A model generated the notes under the pieces. The model searched no databases. It saw only the letters and a list, made by a program, of their open reading frames with translations, and was not told where the DNA came from. Made by a program: the position numbers and the translations under genes. Positions 55,773 to 64,000 of a stretch of 64,000 nucleotides of DNA are shown in pieces. This DNA comes from Microvirga terrestris (lineage in GTDB: Bacteria; Pseudomonadota; Alphaproteobacteria; Rhizobiales; Beijerinckiaceae), in assembly GCF_015694425.1 (NCBI RefSeq), contig NZ_JADQDN010000003.1, positions 248,001-312,000 on the forward strand. Direction: 5' to 3'. The stretch's first letter is position 1. Each line of letters begins with the position of its first letter.

Positions 55773-57749
55773 TCATGCATCGACACTCCGGGCATGAGAC
55801 GAGCGCAGCTTTCGCCTGAAGCGGCCGATCCATCGCGGCCCCAGCTTCGGCTGCGGAGCACGCATCGGACGAGCCAGAAGAACGGCGCCCTCGCTGGTCT
55901 TGCGGATATGAAGGGTGCGGGTATGGAATTCTTCCAGTCCCGGCCGGTGGCCGATGGACATCACGCTTGCGCCCTTCAGCTCATTCTCGAACAGCCCCAG
56001 CATGGAGGCCTGGTTGTCCTCGTCGAGGGCCGAGGTTGCCTCGTCCATGAACACCCATTGCGGCTTGTGCAGAATGACGCGGGCGAAGGCCACCCGCTGC
56101 TGCTGACCCAGCGACAGGCTGCGGTCCCAGCGCTCGTGCCGGTCGAGCATGTCGAGGAACTCACCGAGGCCGCAGCGCTCGAGCGCCGCGCGCACGTCCT
56201 TGTCGTCGAAGGTGTCGGGTGATGCCGGATAGCTGATGGCGGCCCGCAGGGTTCCCAGCGGCAGGTAGGGGCGCTGCGGCAGGAACATCATCTGCTCGGG
56301 CTTGGGAACTCGGACCTTGCCGGAGCCCCAGGGCCAGAGGCCGGAGATGGCGCGAAAGAGCGTGCTCTTGCCGGCCCCCGATTCACCCATGATCAGCACG
56401 CGCTCGCCGGGCTTGATCTCGGCCGTCGCGTCCTCGATCAGGATGCTTCCGTCGTTGAGCGCGATGGACACGCCCTCGAAGCTGAGCCAGCCTTTCGGAT
56501 GCGGGGCAATGTCGATGCGCCGGTTCTCGGCCGCGACCACATCGAGATCGAGCGCCGCCTGCCGGAACGTGGCAACGCGCAACACCGCCGAGCGCCAGTC
56601 CGCAATTTTCGGGAAGTTGTCGACGAAGTAGCGCAGGGCCGACTGCACCTGATTGAAGGCGCCCACCACCATCATCATCTCGCCAAACGACAGGCGTCCG
56701 GCGAAATAGTCCGGCGCGGCGGCGAGGATCGGCACCACGATGGCAAGCCAGCCGTAGCCCGACGTGATCCAGGTCAAACGGGCGAGGCCGCTGGAAAGGC
56801 GCCGCGAGGCCTTCAGCACCGCTTCCACGAATTCGTCCAGGCTGCGGCGCTCGTCGGGCTCGCCGTTGTAGAGCGCAACGCTCTCGGCGCTCTCGTTCAC
56901 GCGCACGAGTGCATAGCGCAGCTCCGCCTCGCGGGCATAGCGCTCCGTATTGAGCCGGATCAAGGGGCGGCCGACGAGCCAGGTGAGGCCCGACCCGATT
57001 CCCGCATAGCCCAAGGCAACCCATACCATGTAGCCGGGGATCGTGATGGCGTTTCCGGCAATCGTGAAGGTGACAGGGCTGGACAGGCCCCAGAGCACGC
57101 CGATGAAGCTGACGAGCAGCAGAAGCGCCTGCAGCATGCCGACCCCGAGCTCCGTCGAAAGCTCGGAGAACAGGCGGCAATCCTCCTGCATGCGCTGATC
57201 CGGCTGCGAACCGCTCTTGCCCATGAAGCCGAGTTGGTAGGCGTGGTTGGGCTTGAGCCAGAGGTCGAGCAGCACCTGGGTGAGCCGCTCCCGAAGGCGG
57301 ATCTTGAGGCGTTCCTGCAGCCAGGTCTGTGCGACCACCAGAGCCAGCAGAACGGCGACGATCACCAGGAAGACGAGAAATTGGTCGAAGAACGCGGAGG
57401 TGTCGCGCTTCTCAACCGCGTCGAAGAAAGCGCCGTTCCATTCGTTGAGCCGCACTTGGCCGAACATATTGCCGACGAGAATGACGAGGATGGCCACGGA
57501 CAGCCGCAGCATCGGCCAGCCCTTGCGGCCCCGGAGCATGTCGCGAAAGAGCGCATAGAGCTCCCGGCCGATGCTCGGCTTCACCTCGGCGATGGCATCA
57601 TCAGGGTGCTGGGGGTCGGGCTCGTGCGCGGCAGCCTTCTTCGCTTCCTTGGCCAGCGTGTTGTCCTGACCGGGACCGACTTCCTGCTCACGTCCTGTCA
57701 CCGGCGGCGGGGGCACTTGCCTGCCCAATTTCGGGTCGAAGTCCGGCAT
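55773..57749 (-). CDS. BclA/YddA-type ABC transporter (SbmA/BacA-like membrane domain fused to ATPase)
   Basis: 658 residues. A ~50-residue polar N-terminus precedes an ABC_membrane_2 (SbmA/BacA-like) domain (about 60-400; NEWNGAFFDAVEKRD, LDLWLKPNHAYQL), then an ATPase with GESGAGKSTLFRA and LSLGQQQRVAFAR. BacA/SbmA and fused BclA proteins import peptides such as plant NCR peptides; the exact subgroup cannot be fixed by eye. It is directly downstream of the CAP lipoprotein gene. Confidence 0.86.
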   Translation of the reverse strand: MPDFDPKLGRQVPPPPVTGREQEVGPGQDNTLAKEAKKAAAHEPDPQHPDDAIAEVKPSIGRELYALFRDMLRGRKGWPMLRLSVAILVILVGNMFGQVRLNEWNGAFFDAVEKRDTSAFFDQFLVFLVIVAVLLALVVAQTWLQERLKIRLRERLTQVLLDLWLKPNHAYQLGFMGKSGSQPDQRMQEDCRLFSELSTELGVGMLQALLLLVSFIGVLWGLSSPVTFTIAGNAITIPGYMVWVALGYAGIGSGLTWLVGRPLIRLNTERYAREAELRYALVRVNESAESVALYNGEPDERRSLDEFVEAVLKASRRLSSGLARLTWITSGYGWLAIVVPILAAAPDYFAGRLSFGEMMMVVGAFNQVQSALRYFVDNFPKIADWRSAVLRVATFRQAALDLDVVAAENRRIDIAPHPKGWLSFEGVSIALNDGSILIEDATAEIKPGERVLIMGESGAGKSTLFRAISGLWPWGSGKVRVPKPEQMMFLPQRPYLPLGTLRAAISYPASPDTFDDKDVRAALERCGLGEFLDMLDRHERWDRSLSLGQQQRVAFARVILHKPQWVFMDEATSALDEDNQASMLGLFENELKGASVMSIGHRPGLEEFHTRTLHIRKTSEGAVLLARPMRAPQPKLGPRWIGRFRRKLRSSHARSVDA

Positions 57750-57771
57750 GTTACAAAACGCGCACTCGCTA

Positions 57772-57792
57772 AGCTTGAGAGTTCCTCAAGCT
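57772..57792. promoter_or_regulatory. 21-bp inverted repeat upstream of the BclA-type gene
   Basis: AGCTTGAG, 5 bp, CTCAAGCT. It lies 23 bp before the start codon. There is no T run, so an operator is likelier than a terminator. Confidence 0.35.
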
Positions 57793-57850
57793 AAAGCCCG
57801 CTAACATGGGTTAAGTTCCGGGTTAGCTCGTTTGAGACCGCGGTCAGCGA

Positions 57851-58348
57851 TCAGCGTTTGTCGGCTGCGACGGCCAGAGCCCAGTAGACCTTGTACTTGG
57901 AGTTCGGCGCGTAAGCCGTGGCGATGCCGATCCGGGTCGCTCTCGAATCGAGCAGCACCCGGTTATGCGGCGGGCTCTCACGCCAGCCGGAGAAGGCCTC
58001 GGCCAGGGTGTGGTAACCAGCGGACAGGTTTGCGGCCGGTTGAGCAAAGCCCGTGGTGGCAAGCCGCGCCTTGAAGGAATCCGCCGAACTCGGCTTGTCA
58101 GCCCTCGCCATGGCGTCGGCTTCCGCCTGCGCGATAGCCTGGAGGTCAGGGTCGAGGGACAGCGGCTTCAGGCCGTTGTTGCCGCGATAGGCGCTGATCA
58201 TGTCGCGCGCCATGGCGGCATCCACCTCAGCCCCGGCCTTGGCCATCGAGACGTAGAAGCTCGGGGTCTGGCCCCGCGCGACGGGCTTCTCGCTCTGGCA
58301 GGCAGCAAGGGCGAGCACGGAAAGACTGGCGAGGATGAGACGCTTCAT
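57851..58348 (-). CDS. CAP (SCP/PR1) domain lipoprotein
   Basis: 165 residues. Lipobox LALAAC (Cys16-17 region) after a short signal peptide, so the mature protein is probably membrane anchored. The CAP domain shows ARDMISAYRGNNGLKPLSLDPDLQAIAQAEADAM, then a shortened core with ESPPHNRVLLD and a terminal YWALAVA strand. The usual first His is not obvious. Role unknown. Overlaps the MscS-like gene by 4 bp. Confidence 0.86.
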   Translation of the reverse strand: MKRLILASLSVLALAACQSEKPVARGQTPSFYVSMAKAGAEVDAAMARDMISAYRGNNGLKPLSLDPDLQAIAQAEADAMARADKPSSADSFKARLATTGFAQPAANLSAGYHTLAEAFSGWRESPPHNRVLLDSRATRIGIATAYAPNSKYKVYWALAVAADKR

Positions 58349-60876
58349 GCGGGCGTCTTATCCTTGAGAAGGGTTAAGGCTTCATCCTCCTTTTCCTCGG
58401 TTTTTGGCGCTTTCTCCGCTGGCTCCTCGGGCTCTGGAGCCGGTGTCGGCGCCGGTGCCCCGATGCCGGCTTTGCGCAGGCCGCGGAAGATCTCGAAATA
58501 GAGTTCGCTCGACACGCGCCCGGCCGCATCGATGTCGTCGACGAAGCAGACGAGGTCGAAATCGATGGTGTTCTCCGTCACCTTCTTGAACAGCACGCGC
58601 GGGTTGGGCTCACTCATCACCTCCCGGTGGGCGAGAGCCGCCTTGCGCATGATCTCCGCCACCTGATCCGGATCGGACGCACGAGGGACCGGAACCGACA
58701 CGAGCACGCGCCCGACGCGGTCGTTGCGCACGCGGTTGCGCACGATGCCGGAGATCAGGTTCGAGTTCGGCACGATCAGCATCGAGCGGTCGAAGGCCTG
58801 GATCTCGGTGGAGCGCACGTTGATCCGGCGCACATAGCCCTCGCCGTCGCCCACGACCACGAGGTCGCCGACGCGGATCGGGCGCTCCCACAGCAGGATC
58901 AGGCCCGAGATGAAGTTGTTGACGATGGATTGCAGGCCGAAACCGATACCCACCGACAGCGCACCGGCCACGATGGTGAGCCGCTCGAGGCTCAGGCCCA
59001 GATAGGTGAAGGCGACCACGCCCGCCGTGATGATGCCCACATAGCCCGCGGCCGTGCGGATCGAGTTGCGCAGGCCCGCATCGAGATCGGTGGCGGGCAG
59101 AAACGTGTTGTCGAGCCAGCGCTGGATGACGCGGGTGATAGTGAAGCCCCCGGCGAACAACAGGGCGGCGATCAGGATCGACGACAGGGAGACGGTGACG
59201 TCGCCCACATTGAAGCCGAAGAACAGCGCCCTGAGCGAGCCCGTCACATCGGTCGATTCGATGCCCCAGGGCAGGAGCACGAGCAGGATCGCGATGATGA
59301 TCAGCACGAGGCGCGCGACGCCGCTCACCAGAATGCCGATCTGCTCGAGCGAACGGCGCCGCAGGCCCGTATTGGCCTGCAGGGTCGTGGCGATCCGGCT
59401 CTGGCCCCGCAGGGAACCGCCGATGAACTCGTCGGCGAAGGCGATGCCCAGCACCAGAAGGGCGATGATGATGGAGATCCCCACCGCCTGATCGACCAGG
59501 AAGGACGCCAGCGCGATGTAGCCGCCCACCACGCTGCCGATGATCAGCGCGACGATGAACCAGCCGAGGCTGCGCAGGGGGCCGCCGATATCGACCTCCT
59601 GCGGAACATAGGGCCCGAGGCAGGCTTCGTCCTGCGTCTCACGAGCTGCGAACCGGCGTAGCAGCTCTGCGAAGACGAGAGCCGCCGCAAGGGCAAAGAC
59701 CGCCCGGGTGATGACCGTAATCGGCAGGGCGGCGGCTATGGCCTTGTTGAAGGCCTCGATCACCTTGCCGAAGACCATGACGGTCGCGAGGAGGACGGAG
59801 AAGCTCATGATCCGCGTGGCGGAGGCATCCCGCACCGGGATCAGCCGCCACGAGGTATGATCCGGCGCCAGGATGGCGTCGATCAGGGCGCGCACGAAGG
59901 CGATGAAGGCAAGCCCGCTTAAGACAGCCTTGCCGACCTGCTCCAACCGGGGCGGCACGATATCGGCGGAATCGAAGGCGACCCACACGATCCAGCTTCC
60001 GGCAATGGCCGGGCCTGCTCCGAGAATAAGAACCCCGAGCGCTGCTAACAGGCGGCTGCGTCGGGACGGATCGTTGATGGCGGGGTCGCGCCGCACAAGC
60101 CGGGGCGCGATCGAGCGTCGGCCGACATAGAGCGCGATCGCCGCGCCGATGGCCAAGCCGAGAAGGAGCAGGACCCCGAGGGACGTGTTGCGCCGGAGCT
60201 GATCCAGGGCATCCTCGGCGATGAGGCCCAACGCCCGGAACTCCCGCGGAACCGCCTGGACCACGCTCATCCAGAGGCTCGGGCTGAGCAGGCCGTCGCT
60301 CTGCTCGAACAGGGCGCGGGTGAAGCCCGTCCGGCGCAGGTCTCCGATCTGGGTGCTCAGCTGCTCGGCCTGCACCAGCAGGGCGCGGCCGAGGCGCTGG
60401 GTCTCGTCGAGCTCAGCCACGGCCGCCTCGCGCTCGGCGCGGTCCCGGGCCACGTCGGCGCTCTCCTCGGGCTGCCCTTTCTCGGGCTTGGGTCCAAGCT
60501 GGCTGAGGCGCTGCTTGCTGGCCTCAAGCCGCGGGGTCTGCTCGTCCACGACGGCGCGGATATCGGCGATGATCGGTTCGATCTGCTGGCGGATGTTCTG
60601 CAGATCCGTGTCGGGCATGGTCCGGCCCTGGATCGCCGCTTCCTTCTGGTCGAGATCGGCCTTGTAGCCATCGAGCTTGGCGCGGGCAGCCTTGGTTTCC
60701 GCCGAGATCGTCGCTGGAGCGGGCGTCGGTGCCGCCTGAGGCTGCGGTTGAGCCGGAGCTTGTGCCTGAGGATTGGGAGCCGTCTGTGCTTGCTGTGCGT
60801 CAGACGTGCCGCCGGCAGCAACCGCCAGCACGATCACGGCGGCTCCGAAGAGCCGCTTGAGGCCAATACTCATCAT
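58345..60876 (-). CDS. MscS-family mechanosensitive channel with DUF3772 domain
   Basis: 843 residues from the ATG at 60876 (a second ATG follows immediately). Signal peptide, Pro/Gln/Ala-rich linker (about 30-65), a periplasmic helical DUF3772 region (about 70-190), many membrane helices, and the MscS pore and beta domain (LSVGIGFGLQSIVNNFISGLILLWERPIRVGD, read in parts). The C-terminal tail is acidic and Pro-rich. It is a large MscK-like channel, probably for osmotic release. Confidence 0.9.
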   Translation of the reverse strand: MMSIGLKRLFGAAVIVLAVAAGGTSDAQQAQTAPNPQAQAPAQPQPQAAPTPAPATISAETKAARAKLDGYKADLDQKEAAIQGRTMPDTDLQNIRQQIEPIIADIRAVVDEQTPRLEASKQRLSQLGPKPEKGQPEESADVARDRAEREAAVAELDETQRLGRALLVQAEQLSTQIGDLRRTGFTRALFEQSDGLLSPSLWMSVVQAVPREFRALGLIAEDALDQLRRNTSLGVLLLLGLAIGAAIALYVGRRSIAPRLVRRDPAINDPSRRSRLLAALGVLILGAGPAIAGSWIVWVAFDSADIVPPRLEQVGKAVLSGLAFIAFVRALIDAILAPDHTSWRLIPVRDASATRIMSFSVLLATVMVFGKVIEAFNKAIAAALPITVITRAVFALAAALVFAELLRRFAARETQDEACLGPYVPQEVDIGGPLRSLGWFIVALIIGSVVGGYIALASFLVDQAVGISIIIALLVLGIAFADEFIGGSLRGQSRIATTLQANTGLRRRSLEQIGILVSGVARLVLIIIAILLVLLPWGIESTDVTGSLRALFFGFNVGDVTVSLSSILIAALLFAGGFTITRVIQRWLDNTFLPATDLDAGLRNSIRTAAGYVGIITAGVVAFTYLGLSLERLTIVAGALSVGIGFGLQSIVNNFISGLILLWERPIRVGDLVVVGDGEGYVRRINVRSTEIQAFDRSMLIVPNSNLISGIVRNRVRNDRVGRVLVSVPVPRASDPDQVAEIMRKAALAHREVMSEPNPRVLFKKVTENTIDFDLVCFVDDIDAAGRVSSELYFEIFRGLRKAGIGAPAPTPAPEPEEPAEKAPKTEEKEDEALTLLKDKTPA

Positions 60877-61022
60877 TCGGTCTACCCTATCGCATTCCTT
60901 GGAGCATGAGGGTGGCCCTACGCTCCCATTCCGCCGGTTCCGTTCTCGCACAAAGCGTAAGCGGGCCGGTTCTTCGCGAATCATTACGGCGAAAACTCGC
61001 CGCAGGGCAGACCAAGCGCAAC

Positions 61023-61058
61023 AAAAAAGCCGGGGAGGCTATCACACCTCGCCCGGCT
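61023..61058 (-). terminator. Terminator after the 61367-61077 gene
   Basis: Minus strand stem GCCGGGCGAGG / CCTCCCCGGC (one bulge) followed by six Ts; about 20 bp beyond the stop. Confidence 0.85.
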
Positions 61059-61076
61059 GCCTTTACGGAAGCTGCG

Positions 61077-61367
61077 TTACTGCTTGGGAGCCTCGTTGGC
61101 CGAAGGCTGCGCATTGGGCGCCGGATACGCCGGATTGGCCGGCGCGATCCGGTTGGTGGGATTGGCGTTGGACGAACCGGTCGTGGAGCCCGTCGTGGCC
61201 GAGCGGGCGGCGTCCGTGCCCGGATCGTCGGGCGAGGTCGACCCAACCCAGATCATGTAGCCACCGACGGCGACGGCCAGCAGCAGGAGCGAACCGATCA
61301 GGACGCCGAGAACAGGACGGCCTGAGCCTCCCTGCCGGGTCCGATCGTCGGGGATCAATTGAGCCAT
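61077..61367 (-). CDS. Small membrane protein with disordered tail, unknown function
   Basis: 96 residues with GAGG upstream. Residues 20-42 form one membrane helix (VLGVLIGSLLLLAVAVGGYM). The rest is Ser/Thr/Asn/Pro/Ala-rich and outside any known family (ANPTNRIAPANPAYPAPNAQ). A terminator follows and an exact EcfG-type promoter lies 63 bp upstream, so a monocistronic stress gene is likely. Confidence 0.75.
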   Translation of the reverse strand: MAQLIPDDRTRQGGSGRPVLGVLIGSLLLLAVAVGGYMIWVGSTSPDDPGTDAARSATTGSTTGSSNANPTNRIAPANPAYPAPNAQPSANEAPKQ

Positions 61368-61429
61368 CTCGAGCCTCTTTCAGTTATTGTGCCTGTTGAG
61401 CGAGCAGCAAGGCTCGGCATTATCAGGGC

Positions 61430-61454
61430 AACGCCAGATGGAGGTGGCGGTTCC
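61430..61454 (-). promoter_or_regulatory. EcfG-type promoter (exact consensus) for the 61367 gene
   Basis: Minus strand GGAAC, 16 bp, CGTT; exact match, 63 bp before the start codon. Confidence 0.6.
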
Positions 61455-61502
61455 TGCCGGGATCGATCTTGGCCGTTTGCCTGTCCATGCGTCCTACCGT
61501 CT

Positions 61503-61527
61503 GGATCCAATGAAGCTTTTTCCCGTT
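61503..61527 (+). promoter_or_regulatory. EcfG-like promoter candidate upstream of the GH2 gene
   Basis: GGATC, 16 bp, CGTT; one mismatch. It lies 167 bp before the start codon, a long leader, so its role is uncertain. Confidence 0.3.
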
Positions 61528-61693
61528 GTCCGACACAGGCCGCCAATCACGGTCAGAGACGAGGGGCCGATGGGTCGAGCAAGCGGGCGTGCACGAGGTG
61601 TCGCAGGGTGGGCAAAGCCTCCGCCGGGCTGCTCTCAGCCATGTTTTCGCCGTTTTCGAGACCCTTGGGTAATCTCTGATTCAAGGAGAGATC

Positions 61694-64000
61694 ATGCTGG
61701 ACAATCGCATCAGTCTGGACGGGACTTGGGAATTTTTGCATGTGGCCGACGACCGTCTCGCTGGCCCGGCGGAGGTTCGCCAGATCACCGTGCCCAGTCC
61801 TTGGCAGGCCCAGTTCGCGGACCTGCGCATGCGCGCCGGCATCGGCATCTATCGCCGGACGATCGAAGTTGAGGAGGAGTGGCTCCACGACAGCGTCTGG
61901 ATCCGCTTCGGCGCCGTATTCCACAATACGAAGGTTTTCGTGAACGGCGAGGCCGTGGGCCACAACGAGGGCGGCTTCCTGCCCTTCTCCTTCGACGTGA
62001 CCCCCCACCTGAAGCCGGGGGCGAACGAGATCAAGGTCCGGGTCGACAGCCCCACGGACAATCCGGCCGAGTTCCCGGACTCGCCCTTCGCCGAGATTCC
62101 GTTCGGCAAGCAGAGTTGGTACGGCCCCCTGTCCGGCATCTGGCAGTCTGTCTATCTCGAGCGCCGCATTCCGGACCACATGAGCCGCGTGCGCCTTGTG
62201 CCCAACCTGACCACCGGCCGCGTGACCTCCGGCGTGTTCTTCGCGCGTCCGCTCACCGACGCGACGCAGATCCGCATCCGTGTCACCGACCCGTCAGGCG
62301 ATGTGGTGCTCGACGAGATGCATGAGACGCAGGTCGGCGTCACCTCGATGCCCTTCGAGTTCACCCTCGACGATGTGCGCGCCTGGTCGCCCGATCATCC
62401 GAACCTCTACCGGATCACCCTGGCTCTAATGCGCGACGACGAGATCAAGGACGAGATCGGGGACAATTTCGGCTTCCGCTCCATCGAGACGAGGAACGGC
62501 AAGTTCTACCTCAACGGCGAGCCGCTCTATATCCGCTCCGCGCTCGACCAGGATTACTATCCGGACACGATCTGCACCGTGCCGTCGGTGGAATTCCTGG
62601 AGGACCAGTTCCGCAAGGCGAAGGAGATGGGGCTCAACTGCCTGCGCTGCCACATCAAGGCGGCGGATCCGCGCTACTACGAAGTCGCGGATCGCATGGG
62701 TCTGCTCATCTGGACGGAGCTGCCCAACGGCGGCATGGCCACCGACCGCTCGCGCGGACGCAAGGAAAAGCTCCTGAAGGGCATCGTCGACCGCGACTGC
62801 AACCATCCCTCGATCGTCATCTGGACGATCATCAACGAGAACTGGGGCGTCGACCTCGTCAACGATGCGGACCACCGCGACTGGCTCAAGCGCACCTTCG
62901 CCTGGCTCAAGGCCTACGATCCCACGCGCCTCGTGGTCGACAACTCGCCGCTCGCGCCGAGCTTCCACGTGGAATCCGACATTGCGGATTATCACTTCTA
63001 TGCCGCCTATCCCGATCATCGGGAGCAGTGGGACCAGTTCGTGGACGAGCTGTCGGGCCGCGCCTCGTGGCTCTACTCGCCCCATGGCGATGCGGTGATC
63101 ACCGGCCGCGAGCCGCTCATGTGCTCGGAGTTCGGGAACTGGGGCCTGCCCTATCCGAAGGACCTGCGCGATGAGAAGGGAGAGGAGCCCTGGTGGTTCG
63201 AGACAGGCCACGACTGGGGCGAGGGTGTTATGTATGCCCACGGTGTCGAAAACCGTTTCTCGGACTGGAGTCTGGATCGCGTTTTCGGCGACCTGCGCCG
63301 GTTCGTGATCGCGGCCCAATGGCAGCAGTTCCGCGCGCTGAAATACGAGATCGAGGCGATGCGGCGCAAGCCCAGCCTCGCGGGCTATGTCATCACCGAG
63401 CTACACGACTGTCACTGGGAGTCGAACGGCCTGCTCGACATGCGCCGCAACACGCGCGTGTTCCACGAGCTGTTTCCCATCGTCAATTCGGACACGGTGA
63501 TCGCGCCGAAATGGGAGCGTGCCTCCTACTGGTCCGGCGAGAAGGCCTCTCTCGGCCTTGCCATCGCTCACGGTGCCGGGCCCGTGCTCGAAGACTGCAC
63601 GCTGGAAGTTTCAATTGCAGGCGAGAGCCAGACGCTGCCCCTGGCCCGCATCGAAGCGCCGGACGTGTTCGACTTGGGCCGTGTCGAAATTCAGCTGCCT
63701 CAGATGGACGAGCCTTCGCTGCGGCGGATCAATTTCGATCTGCGCACCTCCGACGGCCGCCTGATCGCGCATAACCACCATGACATCGCGATCCATCCCA
63801 AGCGCACCCGGCCGGCTCACGCGCGCGAGCTGGTATGGTCGCCGGACGAGGATATCCGCGAGCACTTCCAGGCGCTGGGCTACACCATGGCCCGCGCCTT
63901 CGAGGAATCGACTCTTGTCGTGGCCCGCACCCACAACAAGGCGATTGCCGACCATGTGCGCGCCGGCGCCAAGCTTCTGCTGCTGCCCGAGAGCGACATG
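61694..64000 (+). CDS. Glycoside hydrolase family 2 protein (3' end outside window)
   Basis: 769 codons visible, frame still open at the window edge. AAGGAGAG precedes the ATG. GH2 layout: sugar-binding domain (about 1-165; DGTWEFLHVADD, GIGIYRRTIEV, GGFLPFSFDV), immunoglobulin-like domain (about 166-265) and barrel (from 266; NFGFRSIETRNGKFYLNG, in parts). Acid/base Glu382 in IINENWG and nucleophile Glu479 in CSEFGNWG are present. Family members are beta-galactosidases, glucuronidases or mannosidases; specificity is open. There is no signal peptide, so it is cytoplasmic. A further C-terminal domain begins near residue 600. Confidence 0.9.
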   Translation, partial: MLDNRISLDGTWEFLHVADDRLAGPAEVRQITVPSPWQAQFADLRMRAGIGIYRRTIEVEEEWLHDSVWIRFGAVFHNTKVFVNGEAVGHNEGGFLPFSFDVTPHLKPGANEIKVRVDSPTDNPAEFPDSPFAEIPFGKQSWYGPLSGIWQSVYLERRIPDHMSRVRLVPNLTTGRVTSGVFFARPLTDATQIRIRVTDPSGDVVLDEMHETQVGVTSMPFEFTLDDVRAWSPDHPNLYRITLALMRDDEIKDEIGDNFGFRSIETRNGKFYLNGEPLYIRSALDQDYYPDTICTVPSVEFLEDQFRKAKEMGLNCLRCHIKAADPRYYEVADRMGLLIWTELPNGGMATDRSRGRKEKLLKGIVDRDCNHPSIVIWTIINENWGVDLVNDADHRDWLKRTFAWLKAYDPTRLVVDNSPLAPSFHVESDIADYHFYAAYPDHREQWDQFVDELSGRASWLYSPHGDAVITGREPLMCSEFGNWGLPYPKDLRDEKGEEPWWFETGHDWGEGVMYAHGVENRFSDWSLDRVFGDLRRFVIAAQWQQFRALKYEIEAMRRKPSLAGYVITELHDCHWESNGLLDMRRNTRVFHELFPIVNSDTVIAPKWERASYWSGEKASLGLAIAHGAGPVLEDCTLEVSIAGESQTLPLARIEAPDVFDLGRVEIQLPQMDEPSLRRINFDLRTSDGRLIAHNHHDIAIHPKRTRPAHARELVWSPDEDIREHFQALGYTMARAFEESTLVVARTHNKAIADHVRAGAKLLLLPESDM

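Larger units (their letters stand above)
61368..61693. other. 326-bp gap between the divergent 61367 and GH2 genes
   Basis: Contains the two EcfG-type promoter candidates listed here and no repeat. I see no ORF that looks real. Confidence 0.45.

Noticed and set aside
1-64000. tRNA genes, prophage, integrase/transposase genes or integrative element borders
   Set aside because: No tRNA T-arm or anticodon-arm pattern was seen, the only recombinase is core XerD, and gene order is that of a conserved chromosome.

Overview
The window is about 64 kb of GC-rich chromosome from an alphaproteobacterium of the order Hyphomicrobiales (Rhizobiales). Gene content and order (lysC-ptsP-prfA-prmC-DUF4167, hpt/ftsE-ftsX-ydcF-plsC, chaC-DUF2125-tyrA-hisC-chorismate mutase-metX-metW, xerD/aroK-aroB) and the intergenic palindromes resemble Microvirga/Methylobacteriaceae and related families. 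The family-level placement is inference. There is no rRNA, tRNA, CRISPR array, phage or transposase gene. Most genes are core housekeeping; the accessory material is small stress-type genes, glycosidases, an RTX protein and short mosaic repeats.

Layout. 1-5.9 kb: comF (cut by the window edge), grxC, a nitrilase-family amidase, DUF1178, two small exported proteins, a metallophosphoesterase, nhaA and ubiG (convergent, overlapping). 6-13.4 kb: lysC, then a tight ptsP-prfA-fosX-prmC run with overlapping stops and starts, then a DUF4167 protein with a strong terminator. 13.5-17.3 kb: a 1255-residue RTX/calcium-binding repeat protein. 17.3-31 kb: MOSC protein, Crp/Fnr regulator, clpB, and a stress-flavoured stretch (HPF-like protein, HtrA-type protease, GH1-like glycosidase, DUF4142 protein, disordered small proteins, TRAP binding protein, exporters). 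31-35 kb: three very small proteins, CpdB and a trans-sulfuration enzyme. 35.4-42.6 kb: tspO, hpt, ftsEX, ydcF-like, plsC, an unknown gene with a leaderless-type promoter, chaC and DUF2125. 42.9-48.3 kb: aromatic amino acid and methionine genes. 48.7-53 kb: xerD with a small membrane protein, aroK-aroB, and a CorC-type protein. 53-61.4 kb: alpha/beta hydrolase, NdvA-type cyclic glucan exporter, BclA/YddA-type ABC exporter, CAP lipoprotein, large MscS channel and a small membrane protein. From 61.7 kb: a GH2 glycosidase that runs off the end.

Most notable: (1) a nested set of palindromic elements at 48.33-48.71 kb, including a 160-bp MITE-like unit with 17-bp terminal inverted repeats and a 5-bp target duplication; (2) a canonical sigma70 promoter abutting a perfect GTTC-N7-GTTC (LexA-type) box, opening a ~330-nt leader upstream of chorismate mutase; (3) several EcfG-type (GGAAC-N16/17-CGTT) general-stress promoter candidates in front of the small accessory genes, two of them exact; (4) fosX translationally coupled between prfA and prmC; (5) a leaderless-type promoter with an inverted repeat over its -10 element; (6) microproteins at 29.0 and 31.2-31.5 kb. 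I do not see a complete new multi-gene system.
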